Shown here: positions 52,801 through 60,968 of the stretch, in pieces
Layout: every line of letters begins with the position of its first letter
Position numbering within the stretch: position 1 is the stretch's first letter
NCBI RefSeq assembly: GCF_002192455.1
Contig: NZ_CP021744.1
Span: 7,278,501-7,342,500 of the forward strand
DNA: 64,000 nucleotides
Source of the DNA: Streptomyces albireticuli
GTDB lineage: Bacteria; Actinomycetota; Actinomycetes; Streptomycetales; Streptomycetaceae
Direction: 5' to 3'
Program-made: the position numbers and the translations under genes
The notes under the pieces: generated by a model
What the model was told of the DNA's origin: nothing
The model's input: only the letters and a program-made list of their open reading frames with translations
The model's database searches: none

Positions 52801-54429
52801 GCCCTCGCGGCACAGGGGGAGTGGGCCGGCGCGGAGGGCGCGTACCGCCGGGCGATCGGCTCGCGGCACCCCGTGTGGGCCCCGCTCGCCCGGCTCGACC
52901 TGGCCATGATGCTCGTGGTGTGCGGCGACGAGCGGGCGCGCGGGGCGCTCCAGGAGATCGCGGATTCGGCCGAGGCCGACCACGCCCCGCGCGCGGCCGA
53001 TCTGCTCGGCGACCTCCTCGCCCGCCGGGGCGACCACGGCGGCGCGGAGGCCGCGTACGGCCGGGCCATCGGCTCCGGGCACCCGCACTGGTCGCGGGTG
53101 GCGCGGATCGACCTCGCGCTGATGCTGCTGGACAGCGACGTCCCCGAGAAGATCGACGAGGCCGAGGCCCTGCTGGTCACGGAGGTGGAGGCGGAGTCCT
53201 TCCTCTCCCCGCTCGCCCGCTGCTTCCTCGGCCAGCTCCGCGTGCACCAGGGGAACCCGGTGGCCGGCCGCGAGCTGCTGGAGTCGGCCGCCGCCTCGGA
53301 CTCGCCGGAGGCCGTGGACATCGCCCGGCTCCAGCTGGGGAAGATGGCGGCCGACGCCCCCGACCTGGCCGAGGCCGAGCACCTCTTCGAGGCGGTCCTC
53401 GCCTCCGGCAGCGCGGTCGCCGCCGACCTGGCCCCCCTGGCCAAGGCCCACCTGGGGGCGGTCCGGCTGAACCGAGGGGACACCGGAGCCGCACTGGAGA
53501 TGTTCGACGAGCCGCTGACCCCCGAGGAGGCCGACGACCTGCCGGCCGTCCTCCTGGGCTGCGGCATGGAGCTCCTGGACGCCGGCGAGATCTGGGCCGC
53601 CGAGCAGTACCTCGCCCGCGCCCTCGACCTGGGCGACGCGGAGGTCGTGCCCCGGGCCCGGGCCGGCCTCGGCATGGCGAGGCTCGCCCACCGCGAATTC
53701 GCCGAGGCGCTCCCGTTGTTGGAGAGCGCCCTGCGTGAGGCCATGGCGGCCGGCGACCCGCCGGCCGAGCACCTGGCGCGGCGCTACCTCGGCAGCGCGC
53801 TGGCCCGGCTGGAGAGGTACGAGGAGGCGAAGGCGGTCCTGGTGCCGCTCGCGCGCTCCGCGGACCAGGAGGAACGGCCGCAGGCGCTGCTGCTCCTGGG
53901 CCGCCTGGCGGCGGACGAGGGCGCGCACGCCGAGGCGCGCGCGTGGTTCGGGCAGGCCGTGGAGACGGATGACGCGACGGTGGTGGCCGCGGCGCGCGTG
54001 GCGCTGGGGGAGACCCGGGCGTCCTTGGGGGCGGGGCCGGAGCGGGAGCGGGAATCGGAGCCGGTGGCCGGGATGGAGCCGGTGCCGGTACGGGAGCCGG
54101 TGGCCGGACCGGCGCCGGTCGTCGAGCCGTCCTCGGCCCCACAGCCCCCGCCGCCCTCGCCGCCGTCCCCTCCGCCCCCGGTGTCCCGGGAGCCGGGTCT
54201 GCCCGCACCCCTGCTCGTCCTGCTGGCCCAGGTCGCGTACGGCGAGGGACAGCCCGGCGAGGCACGGTACTGGCTGGAGAGGGCCGGACAGGCGGCGCGC
54301 GAGGCGGGTCACGCGCCGGATCCGGCCGCCGGGGCGCTTCCGGAGGACCTGGCGGAGGCGTCGAATCGCCCCCGCACGCCCTCTCCCGACCGCATCACGG
54401 GTCAGGAGCACGGGGAGGAACCCTCCTGA
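49840..54429 (+). CDS. Trypsin-like protease, STAND NTPase and TPR fusion protein
   Basis: A 1529-residue protein. Residues ~8-215 are a trypsin-fold domain with a full triad: His38 (VITCAHVT), Asp85 (TGDVAVLEL) and Ser163 (PGFSGSPVW). A P-loop NTPase follows with Walker A GDSKAGKS (~299-306) and Walker B AVLWLDDLDDYL (~347-358). From about residue 590 to 1400 there are many TPR-like helix pairs, interrupted by Pro-rich linkers (~730-780 and ~1405-1460). Sensor repeats, a STAND switch and a protease effector are the usual plan of threat-sensing, self-killing or signalling systems. It is intracellular (no signal peptide) and coupled to the Trypco1 gene. Confidence 0.9.
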   Translation: MVPWERLPWVVGVRRTRDGAPNGVGVLVTDRHVITCAHVTVPRGRREPPDGPVYVRFQHTAADPVPAVVAEGGWHPQDSRDWTGDVAVLELRGPLPPEARPAPLVSTQDGIWGHTFHAYGYPEGTHKWGGVSTDGRCVGPAETEWIQLQAGSALGQEIAPGFSGSPVWDMTLEGVIGIVVTRDRPGEKRDPRTGYAIPVERLAHYWPPLTALIRRPEAAERRERQAEQDRQDRLESLLELPLRADGQLPKIREIRFYDIGVTPSKDLDRDPDPPYAPRRREDALLDRALASAPFILVTGDSKAGKSRTLIELLRRRLPEARLVVPDRTPSAPGALARLRLPTGGDRAVLWLDDLDDYLQPGGVDLKVLGGFARLDPPVTVVATLTSERLTRVLSAKDEVSRTARTVLGRATRIELSRLFHEEDLPEARRLYEDEDFTDRGIGERMVAAPLLEETYNGGREGCPDGWAVVRAAVDWQRMGCGAPLTESTLRALAAGYRAAAPPHRVLTDEAFRTGLAWAMRPVAGSITLLGQFPGGTEPSYRAFAYLPGYLDHRPVPEPTAVPDHAWRHAVATVPTGDLLGVAFAAFTREQGDIAVLALERAHDSGDGDVVAWASLLLGEVALNALDVARARALLEEAAGSGRADVVPLAQVDLAAVLNLLGRCEEACHQLELALASHHPQAVPLAQAGLGGLLIEQGEPERARGLLESALASGDPQSVPLAEANLGGLLLRRGEMSAPRAAAKGKPGTAPEDPPSPPLSRPADATSRTTEPAPRPRGEPPGPITLPRAVRDSALSQAVPLAQVNLSALLLDRGELDRARTLLESALASANPMVLPLAQDGLGRLLAQQGEFDLARPLVEAAAASPFVFAAQNAQITAGWMLWVQGDKERGRAALERVADHSDLAQSLRARHQLALLLATDGDREGAAAELRRVADSGHESWALLARVDLGAVWTADGDHERAARVLTEVARSGHPEQSARAADLLGDALAAQGEWAGAEGAYRRAIGSRHPVWAPLARLDLAMMLVVCGDERARGALQEIADSAEADHAPRAADLLGDLLARRGDHGGAEAAYGRAIGSGHPHWSRVARIDLALMLLDSDVPEKIDEAEALLVTEVEAESFLSPLARCFLGQLRVHQGNPVAGRELLESAAASDSPEAVDIARLQLGKMAADAPDLAEAEHLFEAVLASGSAVAADLAPLAKAHLGAVRLNRGDTGAALEMFDEPLTPEEADDLPAVLLGCGMELLDAGEIWAAEQYLARALDLGDAEVVPRARAGLGMARLAHREFAEALPLLESALREAMAAGDPPAEHLARRYLGSALARLERYEEAKAVLVPLARSADQEERPQALLLLGRLAADEGAHAEARAWFGQAVETDDATVVAAARVALGETRASLGAGPERERESEPVAGMEPVPVREPVAGPAPVVEPSSAPQPPPPSPPSPPPPVSREPGLPAPLLVLLAQVAYGEGQPGEARYWLERAGQAAREAGHAPDPAAGALPEDLAEASNRPRTPSPDRITGQEHGEEPS

Positions 54430-54461
54430 CACGGCCATGGTCACGTCAGAAAGGGGACGGG

Positions 54462-55280
54462 ATGTTCGGTGGGGGGAAGAGGGACGACGAGGCGTTGCGG
54501 GAAGCGATCGCCTCGCTGCACAAGGAATTGCGGCTCAAGACCCATGAGGCGCTCCAGCATCACCGCGACACCTTGGGCGCGGAGCTGAAGCGGTTACAGG
54601 ACCTCGTCGGCCAGGTGCACACCGAGGTGGCCGCCGCGCACCGGGACCTCGTGGACCTGGCGGCGAGGACGGAGGCGGCCCACGACCGCCTGCGCCGGAT
54701 GGAGGAGCAGTGGGAGACCCACCGCTCGCGGCCTCCCGGGCCCCTGCCTCTCGGCCCACAGCCTCCCGGTCCGCGGCCGGTCGCCGGAACGGGACCGCGG
54801 GAACGGGACCAGCGGCCCCCCGAGCGTAGGGATGACGGGTCCGGCCTGCCGGGGGAGCCGGAGGAAGAGGAGCGGATCGACCACCGGAAGCTGCTGCGAG
54901 CGGCGGCCGGTGTCAGCGCCGCGACCCTCGTCTGCCACCGCGACACCTGGGCCTTCGTCGTCGAACAGGCCGGCCGTGAAACGCACTTCAGGGTCCCCGG
55001 CAAGGTGGAGGAGAAGGAGTCGGCCGTGCAGGTGGCCGTCTCCGGGCCGAGCCTGCTCGCCGTGGCCACCGTGCTGGAACGGAGGATCAGCGAGGACTCC
55101 ACCGATCCGGGAAGCCGGGCTCTCGCGTGGAAGCTCTACCACAGCATCGCCGCGGAGGTGCTGAAGGCCCGGCCGTTCCCCGGCCCCGGCCCCGGCCCCG
55201 GCCCCGGCCCCACGGAGGAGGCACCCGGACAACCGGCCCCCGCCGCCATCCACATCGTGATCGACGACTGCCCCCACTGA
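54462..55280 (+). CDS. Coiled-coil protein following the protease-STAND gene, TTA-containing
   Basis: A 272-residue protein. The first ~85 residues are a helical coiled coil (EAIASLHKELRLKTHEALQHHRD). A Pro/Gly/Arg-rich linker (~90-140) follows, then a compact domain (~150-235; LRAAAGVSAATLVCHRDTWAFVVEQ). Codon 45 (54594-54596) is TTA, so bldA control is likely. Near the C-terminus a six-base CCCCGG repeat encodes a Pro-Gly run. The ATG follows AAAGGGGA, 32 bases after the protease-STAND stop. I do not recognise the family; it probably belongs to the same system. Confidence 0.75.
   Translation: MFGGGKRDDEALREAIASLHKELRLKTHEALQHHRDTLGAELKRLQDLVGQVHTEVAAAHRDLVDLAARTEAAHDRLRRMEEQWETHRSRPPGPLPLGPQPPGPRPVAGTGPRERDQRPPERRDDGSGLPGEPEEEERIDHRKLLRAAAGVSAATLVCHRDTWAFVVEQAGRETHFRVPGKVEEKESAVQVAVSGPSLLAVATVLERRISEDSTDPGSRALAWKLYHSIAAEVLKARPFPGPGPGPGPGPTEEAPGQPAPAAIHIVIDDCPH
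55180..55212. repeat. CCCCGG hexanucleotide repeat within a coding region
   Basis: About five tandem copies of CCCCGG encode alternating Pro and Gly near the end of the preceding gene. Copy number changes would keep frame (six bases) and lengthen or shorten the linker. Confidence 0.8.
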
Positions 55281-55471
55281 CCCCGCCGACCCGCCGGTCA
55301 CGGCGGCCTCGTTCTCCCACCCCCTCCACCGGCATGGTCCCCCTTCCCTCCGCTTTACACGGAGGACCCACGTTTGAGTGGATTGCTGCTTTTCATACCC
55401 GGTTCCGGCAGGCCGTACGGCATCGTGCAACCGCTCATGCCGCCACTCGCCCAGCCACCGGGAGGGACAAC

Positions 55472-57379
55472 TTGGCCGCCGACGCCACCGGAACGCCCGC
55501 GGAGGAATTACGGTTCCGTTCCCCCACCCTCACGGTGTTCGAGAAGACACCGCTGACCGCACGGTCGATGAGCCGCCGCCTGCCCCGGCTCGTCCGCAAG
55601 GCGCTGTCCCTGGCCTGGCGCGTGGACCGGCGCGCCGTGGTCGCGCTGCTGAGCTGCCAGATCCTGTCCGGGGTCTTCGAGGCGTTCGGGCTGCTGGCCA
55701 CCACCCGGACGATCACCGCGCTGATCACCTCGGGCCACATCCAGGACCGGCTCGTGGAGGCGCTGCCCTCCCTCGTGGTGCTCGCCGCCGCGGTCGGGAC
55801 CCGCGCGCTGCTCGGCATCGCCGTGCAGAACATCTCCAGCCGGCTGGCCCCGCGCATCTCGCGCGAGGCGGAGATGCAGATGCTCGACGCGGCGATCAAC
55901 GCCGAGCTCGCCGCCTACGACCACCCCGGCTTCAACGACAAGCGCGAGGCCGCCGACCGGGGCGCGGACGTCGCCCAGGACCTGCTCACCGAGTCGCAGG
56001 ACCTCATCGCCTGCGTCGCCTCCCTGGTCGCCGCCGCCGGCGTGGTGACGCTCCTGCACCCGGCGCTGCTCCCGCTGCTCGTGCTGGCCACGCTCCCGCA
56101 GGGCATCGCGAGCGTGAAGGGCGCCCGCGTCCACTACCTCACCTCGCGGGCGCTGAGCGGCGACCGCCGGGTGCTCAGCCACCTGCGCTGGTACGCGACC
56201 GACAAGCTGTTCGCCGACCAGCTGCGCTCCGGCACGATGGCCGCCTTCCTGCTCGGCCGCTACCGCGCGATCGGCGACCGCATCGACAGCGCGACCGACA
56301 AGGCCGTGCACCAGGGCGCGCGGTACGCCCTGGTGGGCTCGCTGGCCGGCGGGGTGGCCTCCGGGCTCGTATGGGTGGCGCTGGCGCTGCTGCTCGGCTC
56401 CGGGCACATGTCGGTCGCCTCGGCCGGCACGGCGGTCTTCGCGCTGCGGACGGTCGGTTCGTCGCTGCGCGGGATGGTCGGCTACGGCACGCGGCTGTTC
56501 CGCACCGGGCTGTACCTCGACGACTGGGCGGAGTTCATCGAGGAGGCCGGCGGCCACCGGATGCGGCGTGGCGGCGAGGCCCCCGCGAGCCCGCTGGCCG
56601 TCCGGGCCGAGGGGCTCACCTACTGCTACCCCGGCGCGGACCGCCCGGCCCTGGAGAAGGTCGGCCTGGAGGTGCGCCGAGGTGAGGTACTGGCCCTGGT
56701 GGGGGAGAACGGCTCGGGGAAGACCACGCTCAGCAAGCTCCTGGCCGGCCTCTACCTGCCCACCGAGGGCCGCGTCACCTGGGACGAGGCGGACATCAGC
56801 GCCTTCGAGCCGCAGGCGCTGTGGCGGCGCACCGCCGTGGTGCCGCAGGACTACGCGCGCTGGCCGATGTCCGCCCGCGAGAACATCACGCTCGGTCAGC
56901 CGCACGGCGGCGGTGACGACGCCGTCCTGCTGGCGGCCTCGCACGCGGGCGCGGACGAAGTCGTCCACGGGCTCCGCAGCGGCCTCGACACCCTCCTGGC
57001 CCGCGAGTGGTTCGGCGGAGTGGACCTCTCCGGAGGGCAGTGGCAGCGCGTCGCCATCGCCCGCGCCTTCTACCGGCGGGCCGGTCTCCTCGTGATGGAC
57101 GAGCCCACCAGCGCCCTCGACGCCCGCGCCGAGCACCGCATCTTCACCGGGCTGCGCGAGGTCGCGCGGGACCGCGCGGTCGTCCTGGTCACCCACCGGC
57201 TGGCGAACGTCGCGGTCGCGGACCGCATCGTCGTCCTCGACCACGGCCGGGTCGTCCAGCAGGGGACCTTCGGCGAACTCGTCGCCGCCGAAGGGCTCTT
57301 CCGGGAGCTGTGGGAGCTCCAGAACGACCGGGGCGTTCCGGCGCGACCCGCCGGAACGCCCCACCGCGGCGGCCCCTGA
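55472..57379 (+). CDS. ABC exporter, permease-ATPase fusion
   Basis: An exporter half-transporter of about 635 residues. Six membrane helices span ~45-330; the ATPase domain shows Walker A LVGENGSGKTTLSKL (~408-422), Q-loop VVPQDYARWP, signature DLSGGQWQRVAIARAF, Walker B LLVMDEPTSALDA and the His switch VTHRLANV. I favour the TTG at 55472 because GGGAGGGA lies four bases upstream and codon bias begins there; ATG 55568 is the fallback. With the TTG start, codon 13 (55508-55510) is TTA. No C39 domain. Substrate unknown; it could serve a peptide. The 190 bases before it hold no convincing gene. Confidence 0.87.
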   Translation: MAADATGTPAEELRFRSPTLTVFEKTPLTARSMSRRLPRLVRKALSLAWRVDRRAVVALLSCQILSGVFEAFGLLATTRTITALITSGHIQDRLVEALPSLVVLAAAVGTRALLGIAVQNISSRLAPRISREAEMQMLDAAINAELAAYDHPGFNDKREAADRGADVAQDLLTESQDLIACVASLVAAAGVVTLLHPALLPLLVLATLPQGIASVKGARVHYLTSRALSGDRRVLSHLRWYATDKLFADQLRSGTMAAFLLGRYRAIGDRIDSATDKAVHQGARYALVGSLAGGVASGLVWVALALLLGSGHMSVASAGTAVFALRTVGSSLRGMVGYGTRLFRTGLYLDDWAEFIEEAGGHRMRRGGEAPASPLAVRAEGLTYCYPGADRPALEKVGLEVRRGEVLALVGENGSGKTTLSKLLAGLYLPTEGRVTWDEADISAFEPQALWRRTAVVPQDYARWPMSARENITLGQPHGGGDDAVLLAASHAGADEVVHGLRSGLDTLLAREWFGGVDLSGGQWQRVAIARAFYRRAGLLVMDEPTSALDARAEHRIFTGLREVARDRAVVLVTHRLANVAVADRIVVLDHGRVVQQGTFGELVAAEGLFRELWELQNDRGVPARPAGTPHRGGP

Positions 57380-57406
57380 GACGGTTCCGGGCGGGGCCGG
57401 GGGCCG

Positions 57407-57781
57407 TCAGACCTCCAGGTCCGCCTCGATCCGCTTGAGCTGGTGGCGCGCCATCGCCAGGTTGGCCCGCTTGGCGTCCAGGACGAGGTAGAGGAAGAGA
57501 CCCTTCCCGCCCCGGCCCGTCAGCAGCCGTATCAGGTGGTACTGCGACCCGAGGGTGATGAGGATGTCCTCGATGCTGTCCTGGATGTTGAGCATCTCCA
57601 TCGCCCGCAGCTTGGCCCGCACCACATCGGTGTTCCCGGCCGCCGCGACGTTCAGGTCGAGCCCCTGGGCCCCGCCGAGGGTGCCGAGGGCCATGCCGCT
57701 GCCGTAGTCGACGAGGGCCACCCCGATGGCGCCCTCGATCGACGTCATCGCGTCCTGGAGGGCGGCTTCGGTGTTCGCCAT
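57407..57781 (-). CDS. Roadblock/LC7 domain protein (third of three)
   Basis: A 124-residue single-domain protein. The roadblock fold is shown by AMTSIEGAIGVALVDYGSGMALGTLG at the start and DILITLGSQYHLIRLL-type strands later. In Streptomyces such proteins usually control Ras-like GTPases in conservons; here no GTPase is present. Last gene of a four-gene leftward unit, 82 bases behind the next roadblock gene. Confidence 0.9.
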   Translation of the reverse strand: MANTEAALQDAMTSIEGAIGVALVDYGSGMALGTLGGAQGLDLNVAAAGNTDVVRAKLRAMEMLNIQDSIEDILITLGSQYHLIRLLTGRGGKGLFLYLVLDAKRANLAMARHQLKRIEADLEV

Positions 57782-57863
57782 GGGAATCCCGCTTTCGTAG
57801 AGAGGTGATGGAGTGAGGAAGGGAAAGGAACAGGGGGCAAGGGAGGTGCGTACGGGCGCCGGG

Positions 57864-58256
57864 TCAGGTCTCGCGCCGGCGTTCCAGCGCGCTCTCCACG
57901 AGTTCCGCGACCCGGGCGCCCGCCCTGCGGGCCTCCAGGTTCAGCCGCCCGACGTTGGCGTCCGCCGACGCCAGCAGCGTGAGGACGCACGAGGCGCCGG
58001 CGGCGTAGGTGGCCACGTAACCGTTCTCGCCGCGTACGAGCAGCTCGCGGAAGTCCCCGTGGCCCACGGCGTCGGTCAGCCGTGAGCCGACGCCCAGCGC
58101 GGCGGCGGTGAGGGCGGCCACCCCGTCGGGCTCCATGTCGCTGACATGGTGGGCGATCACCAGGCCGTCGGTGCTCGCCACCAGCGCCCCGGTCAGGTGC
58201 GGGACGCGTACGCGTAACCCCTGGAGCTCGGTGAGCACTTCGGGCACGGCCGTCAT
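57864..58256 (-). CDS. Roadblock/LC7 domain protein (second), TTA-containing
   Basis: A 130-residue roadblock protein (LTGALVASTDGLVIAHHVSDMEPDGVAALTAAALG). Codon 14 is TTA (in LQGLRVRV, at about 58215-58217), so translation probably depends on bldA. The ATG at 58254-58256 has GGAAGGAGA upstream. This form, with the SDGLVIAH-type strand, is close to CvnB-like proteins, but its usual partners (sensor kinase, DUF742 protein, GTPase) are missing. Confidence 0.9.
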   Translation of the reverse strand: MTAVPEVLTELQGLRVRVPHLTGALVASTDGLVIAHHVSDMEPDGVAALTAAALGVGSRLTDAVGHGDFRELLVRGENGYVATYAAGASCVLTLLASADANVGRLNLEARRAGARVAELVESALERRRET

Positions 58257-58347
58257 CGGCTGTCTCCTTCCGGTGAACTGTCTCAAGGCGCGTCTCATCA
58301 TGGGATCGGGGGGACCTGACGGGAGTTCCGGCTGCGGTACGGCACGG

Positions 58348-59268
58348 TCACAGCGCCTCCAAGGCGTCGCGGATCCTGTAGAGCAGGGAGAGCTCCGGGG
58401 TGCCGGCACCGGCATCGGGTCCGGATCCGGAACCGGCTCCGCGACCCGCCGCCACGGGCTCCGCGCCGGCCTTCGCGGGGCCCGCCGGTTCCGGGTCCCG
58501 CGGGGAGCCCCCGGACGGGCCGGGGCCCGCCGGGGTGCGGATCAGCCCCTGCGCCGCCAGGCGCCGTACGTCCAGGAGCGTGGCGAAGGCGGACCGCCCG
58601 AGCACCCGGGCGATCTGCACCGGGGTGCGCCTGCCGTCCGCGGCCTCCAGCACGGCCCGGCGGCCGCAGGCCGGGTCGGTGCCGGGCCCCCACCGCCGGG
58701 CGGCGTCCGGTACGGGCACGACCGGCGCGGCGTCGACCGCCGGGCAGGGCCAGGCCCGTTCCAGGAGCTCGCGGCGGCGGCGCACTTCCCGCTGGACGGC
58801 GGCCACCGGGACCGGGCGCACCGGGCCGAGCCAGTGCCGTGCCTCGCGCAGGAACCGCTCCGGGGGCCGGCGGTCCGCCTCCAGCGGGCAGAGGACGAAG
58901 AAGGCCGCGTCGAACAGGGCGCTGAGGTGGCACAGTTCGAGCTCGCCGCGGCTCAGCCGGCCGTGCTCGACGAGGAAGCCCCCGGCCCGGTACCCCGGGC
59001 CGCCCCGGGAGACGGCCTCCTCCCAGGTCTCCGGCGACAGCCGGCCGCCGGCGGTGAGCCGCCGGCCGACGTCGGGGGCGGCCGGGCTCTCCGCGTGCAC
59101 GACCGCGCCGTCGGCCAGGTAGAGCGCGCCGACGGGGCCGTGCAGCGCGCCGGTGGCCCGCTCGTCCGCCAGCCGGCCCAGGGCGGTGGCCCCGGCGGGT
59201 GGCGCCGAGGGTGCGGGGGTCCCTCCCGCCGCGTGCGGCAGGGGCGCCGTCCGGGTGTCGGCGGTCAC
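58348..59268 (-). CDS. PATAN (DUF4388)-like protein with a C-terminal winged-helix-like part
   Basis: A 306-residue protein. Residues ~30-110 resemble a PATAN/DUF4388 domain (GALHGPVGALYLADGAVVHAESP, then VGRRLTAGGRLS). Residues ~215-260 look like a small helix-turn-helix (RTPVQIARVLGRSAFATLLDVRRLAAQGLI). A Pro/Gly/Ala-rich linker precedes the C-terminal helix. The GTG start overlaps the stop of the first roadblock gene. PATAN domains occur in bacterial signalling and gliding/polarity proteins beside roadblock proteins; the exact role is unknown. Confidence 0.65.
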   Translation of the reverse strand: MTADTRTAPLPHAAGGTPAPSAPPAGATALGRLADERATGALHGPVGALYLADGAVVHAESPAAPDVGRRLTAGGRLSPETWEEAVSRGGPGYRAGGFLVEHGRLSRGELELCHLSALFDAAFFVLCPLEADRRPPERFLREARHWLGPVRPVPVAAVQREVRRRRELLERAWPCPAVDAAPVVPVPDAARRWGPGTDPACGRRAVLEAADGRRTPVQIARVLGRSAFATLLDVRRLAAQGLIRTPAGPGPSGGSPRDPEPAGPAKAGAEPVAAGRGAGSGSGPDAGAGTPELSLLYRIRDALEAL

Positions 59269-59648
59269 GGCAGGACCAGTCCGGCGGTGAGCCCCTGGAG
59301 CCGGAAGCGGGCCATCGCGAGGTTGGCCTCGGCGCGGTCGAGCCAGAGGTAGAGGAAGACGCTGCTGTCGAAGGACGTCTCCACGAAGCGGATCAGGTGG
59401 TAGCTGCCGCGCGCGGTGACGATGAGGTCCTCCACGGGCCCGGCGTCCTCCGTCGCGCGCGTGAACGCGCTGTTCTCGAAGGCGAGCCGGGCCAGTTCGG
59501 CGGCCTCGGCCGCTGCGGTCTCGTGGTCGCGGTTCGGCCCGTCGCCCGCCGCGCCCAGGGTCAGACCACTGGTCCAGTCCACCAGGCTCGCCCCCCGGAC
59601 CCCGGGGATCGCCATGGCCTCGGATAAGCACGCGTCTATACCGGACAC
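59265..59648 (-). CDS. Roadblock/LC7 domain protein (first)
   Basis: A 127-residue roadblock protein, first in the leftward unit. Domain signs are IPGVRGASLVDWTSGLTLG and LIVTARGSYHLIRFVE. The GTG at 59646-59648 has GGAGAGG five bases upstream. Its C-terminus (FLYLWLDRAEANLAMARFRL) closely parallels that of the third roadblock protein (FLYLVLDAKRANLAMARHQL), so these two likely arose by duplication within the cluster. Confidence 0.88.
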   Translation of the reverse strand: MSGIDACLSEAMAIPGVRGASLVDWTSGLTLGAAGDGPNRDHETAAAEAAELARLAFENSAFTRATEDAGPVEDLIVTARGSYHLIRFVETSFDSSVFLYLWLDRAEANLAMARFRLQGLTAGLVLP

Positions 59649-59865
59649 TCGGACCTCTCCAGCCCCACGACGAGGCGTGCCGCCGTGGCTGCTCATGACT
59701 GTTGCGGACTCTGCTGCGGACACGGGCCGCCTGTGGCGGCTACCAACGGCGTGTCGGCTGCGACGGAAGGTAATCGAAAACGGAACCGGGTGAGGCGGTT
59801 TTTGGCAAATTCATTCGGCATAGGAAGGGGTGTGGGAACATGCGGCGCCGCGGTCTGGTGGATCT

Positions 59866-60118
59866 TTCCCCGGCCCCGCCCCTTCCCGCTGCATCCGATG
59901 TGCGGCTCCGCCGCGTGCGGGGCTCAGCCCCGGGCCCCGGTCCTCAAGCTCCCCCAGCTACCGCTGGGAGGTGCCCCCAGACGGGCTGAGTTGCCGCCCG
60001 GAACCGGGCACATCCAGCCCGTCCGGCGCTTGAGGACACCGCGCGGAGCGCGGCAGGGGTCCGGGGGCGCGGCCTCCGGTATCGGGAAGGGGCGGGACCG
60101 GGGGAAGAACCCACCGCC
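59866..60118. repeat. Dispersed palindromic intergenic repeat, copy 2
   Basis: Same element as at 9031-9230: GTCCTCAAGC (59940-59949) pairs with GCTTGAGGAC (60028-60037), the inner CCCAGC-TACC-GCTGGG hairpin is identical, and GACGGGCTG pairs with CAGCCCGTC. The central insert between the GACGGGCTG arms is longer here. Flanks again carry CCCCGCCCCTTCCCG and GGGAAGGGGCGGG. The adjacent stretch 59649-59865 holds no gene I can recognise and probably contains the promoter of the roadblock unit. Confidence 0.85.
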
Positions 60119-60241
60119 CCCTAGCCCGTCGGAGCGAAAACGGCCCGCCAGCCACCCCAGGATCCGGAACCCCCCGCGCCGCCCCCGCGAACGCGGCCCC
60201 GCCCGCCCCACACTGGGCACCACGGCAGAAAGGCGGTGCCC

Positions 60242-60961
60242 ATGGAAACGACGGTCACGGAGATCGCGCCGGACGTCTACCGGCTCTCCACGTACATCAG
60301 CGACGCGGACTTCCTGTTCAACCAGTTCCTGATCGACGCCGAGGAGCCGCTGCTCTTCCACTGCGGGCTGCGCACGCTGTTCCCGCTGGTGTCCGACGCG
60401 GTCGCGCGGGTCACCCCGGTGGCGGGTCTCCGCTGGCTCACCTTCGGGCACGTCGAGGCCGACGAGTGCGGCGCGATGAACTCCTGGCTGGCCGACGCCC
60501 CGCGCGCCGAGGTCGCGCACGGCGCGATGGGCTGCCTCGTGTCCGTCAACGACATGGCCGACCGGCCGCCGAGGCCGCTCGACGACGGCGAGGTGCTCGA
60601 CCTCGGCGGGAAGCGGGTGCGCTACCTCGCGACCCCGCACGTGCCGCACGGCTGGGACGCCGGGCTGCTGTTCGAGGAGACGACGGGCACCCTCCTGTGC
60701 GGTGACCTCTTCACCCGGGTCGGCGACGCCCCCGCCCTGACCGAGTCGGAGATCGTCGGCCCGGCGCTCGCCGCCGAGGACGTCTTCGGTGCCTCCTGCC
60801 TCACGGCCGACACCGCCCCCACCATGCGCCGGCTCGCCGGCCTCGCCCCGGCCGCTCTCGGCCTGATGCACGGCCCGTCGTACACCGGCGACTGCCCCCA
60901 GGCGCTGCGCGACCTCGCCGACGCCTACGAGGTACGGTTCACCGCATCGCAGCGGAGGTGA
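60242..60961 (+). CDS. Flavodiiron-like metallo-beta-lactamase-fold protein
   Basis: A 239-residue stand-alone MBL-fold protein. Metal-binding positions resemble flavodiiron/ODP proteins: His-x-Glu-x-Asp in FGHVEADECG (~76-85), a His in HVPHGWDAG, Asp in LLCGDLF and His in LMHGPSYTG. There is no flavodoxin domain, so it may bind oxygen or sense it rather than reduce it. The ATG at 60242 follows AAAGGCGG; GTG 60236 is also possible. The next gene starts seven bases after its stop. Confidence 0.8.
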   Translation: METTVTEIAPDVYRLSTYISDADFLFNQFLIDAEEPLLFHCGLRTLFPLVSDAVARVTPVAGLRWLTFGHVEADECGAMNSWLADAPRAEVAHGAMGCLVSVNDMADRPPRPLDDGEVLDLGGKRVRYLATPHVPHGWDAGLLFEETTGTLLCGDLFTRVGDAPALTESEIVGPALAAEDVFGASCLTADTAPTMRRLAGLAPAALGLMHGPSYTGDCPQALRDLADAYEVRFTASQRR

Positions 60962-60968
60962 GGCCGAG

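Noticed and set aside
55374..55556. 60-codon frame starting at a TTG with GGAGG eight bases upstream, just before the ABC exporter
   Set aside because: The first part looks peptide-like, but the frame runs into the exporter gene, codon bias fades after about 30 codons and no family is recognisable. The Shine-Dalgarno match alone is not enough.
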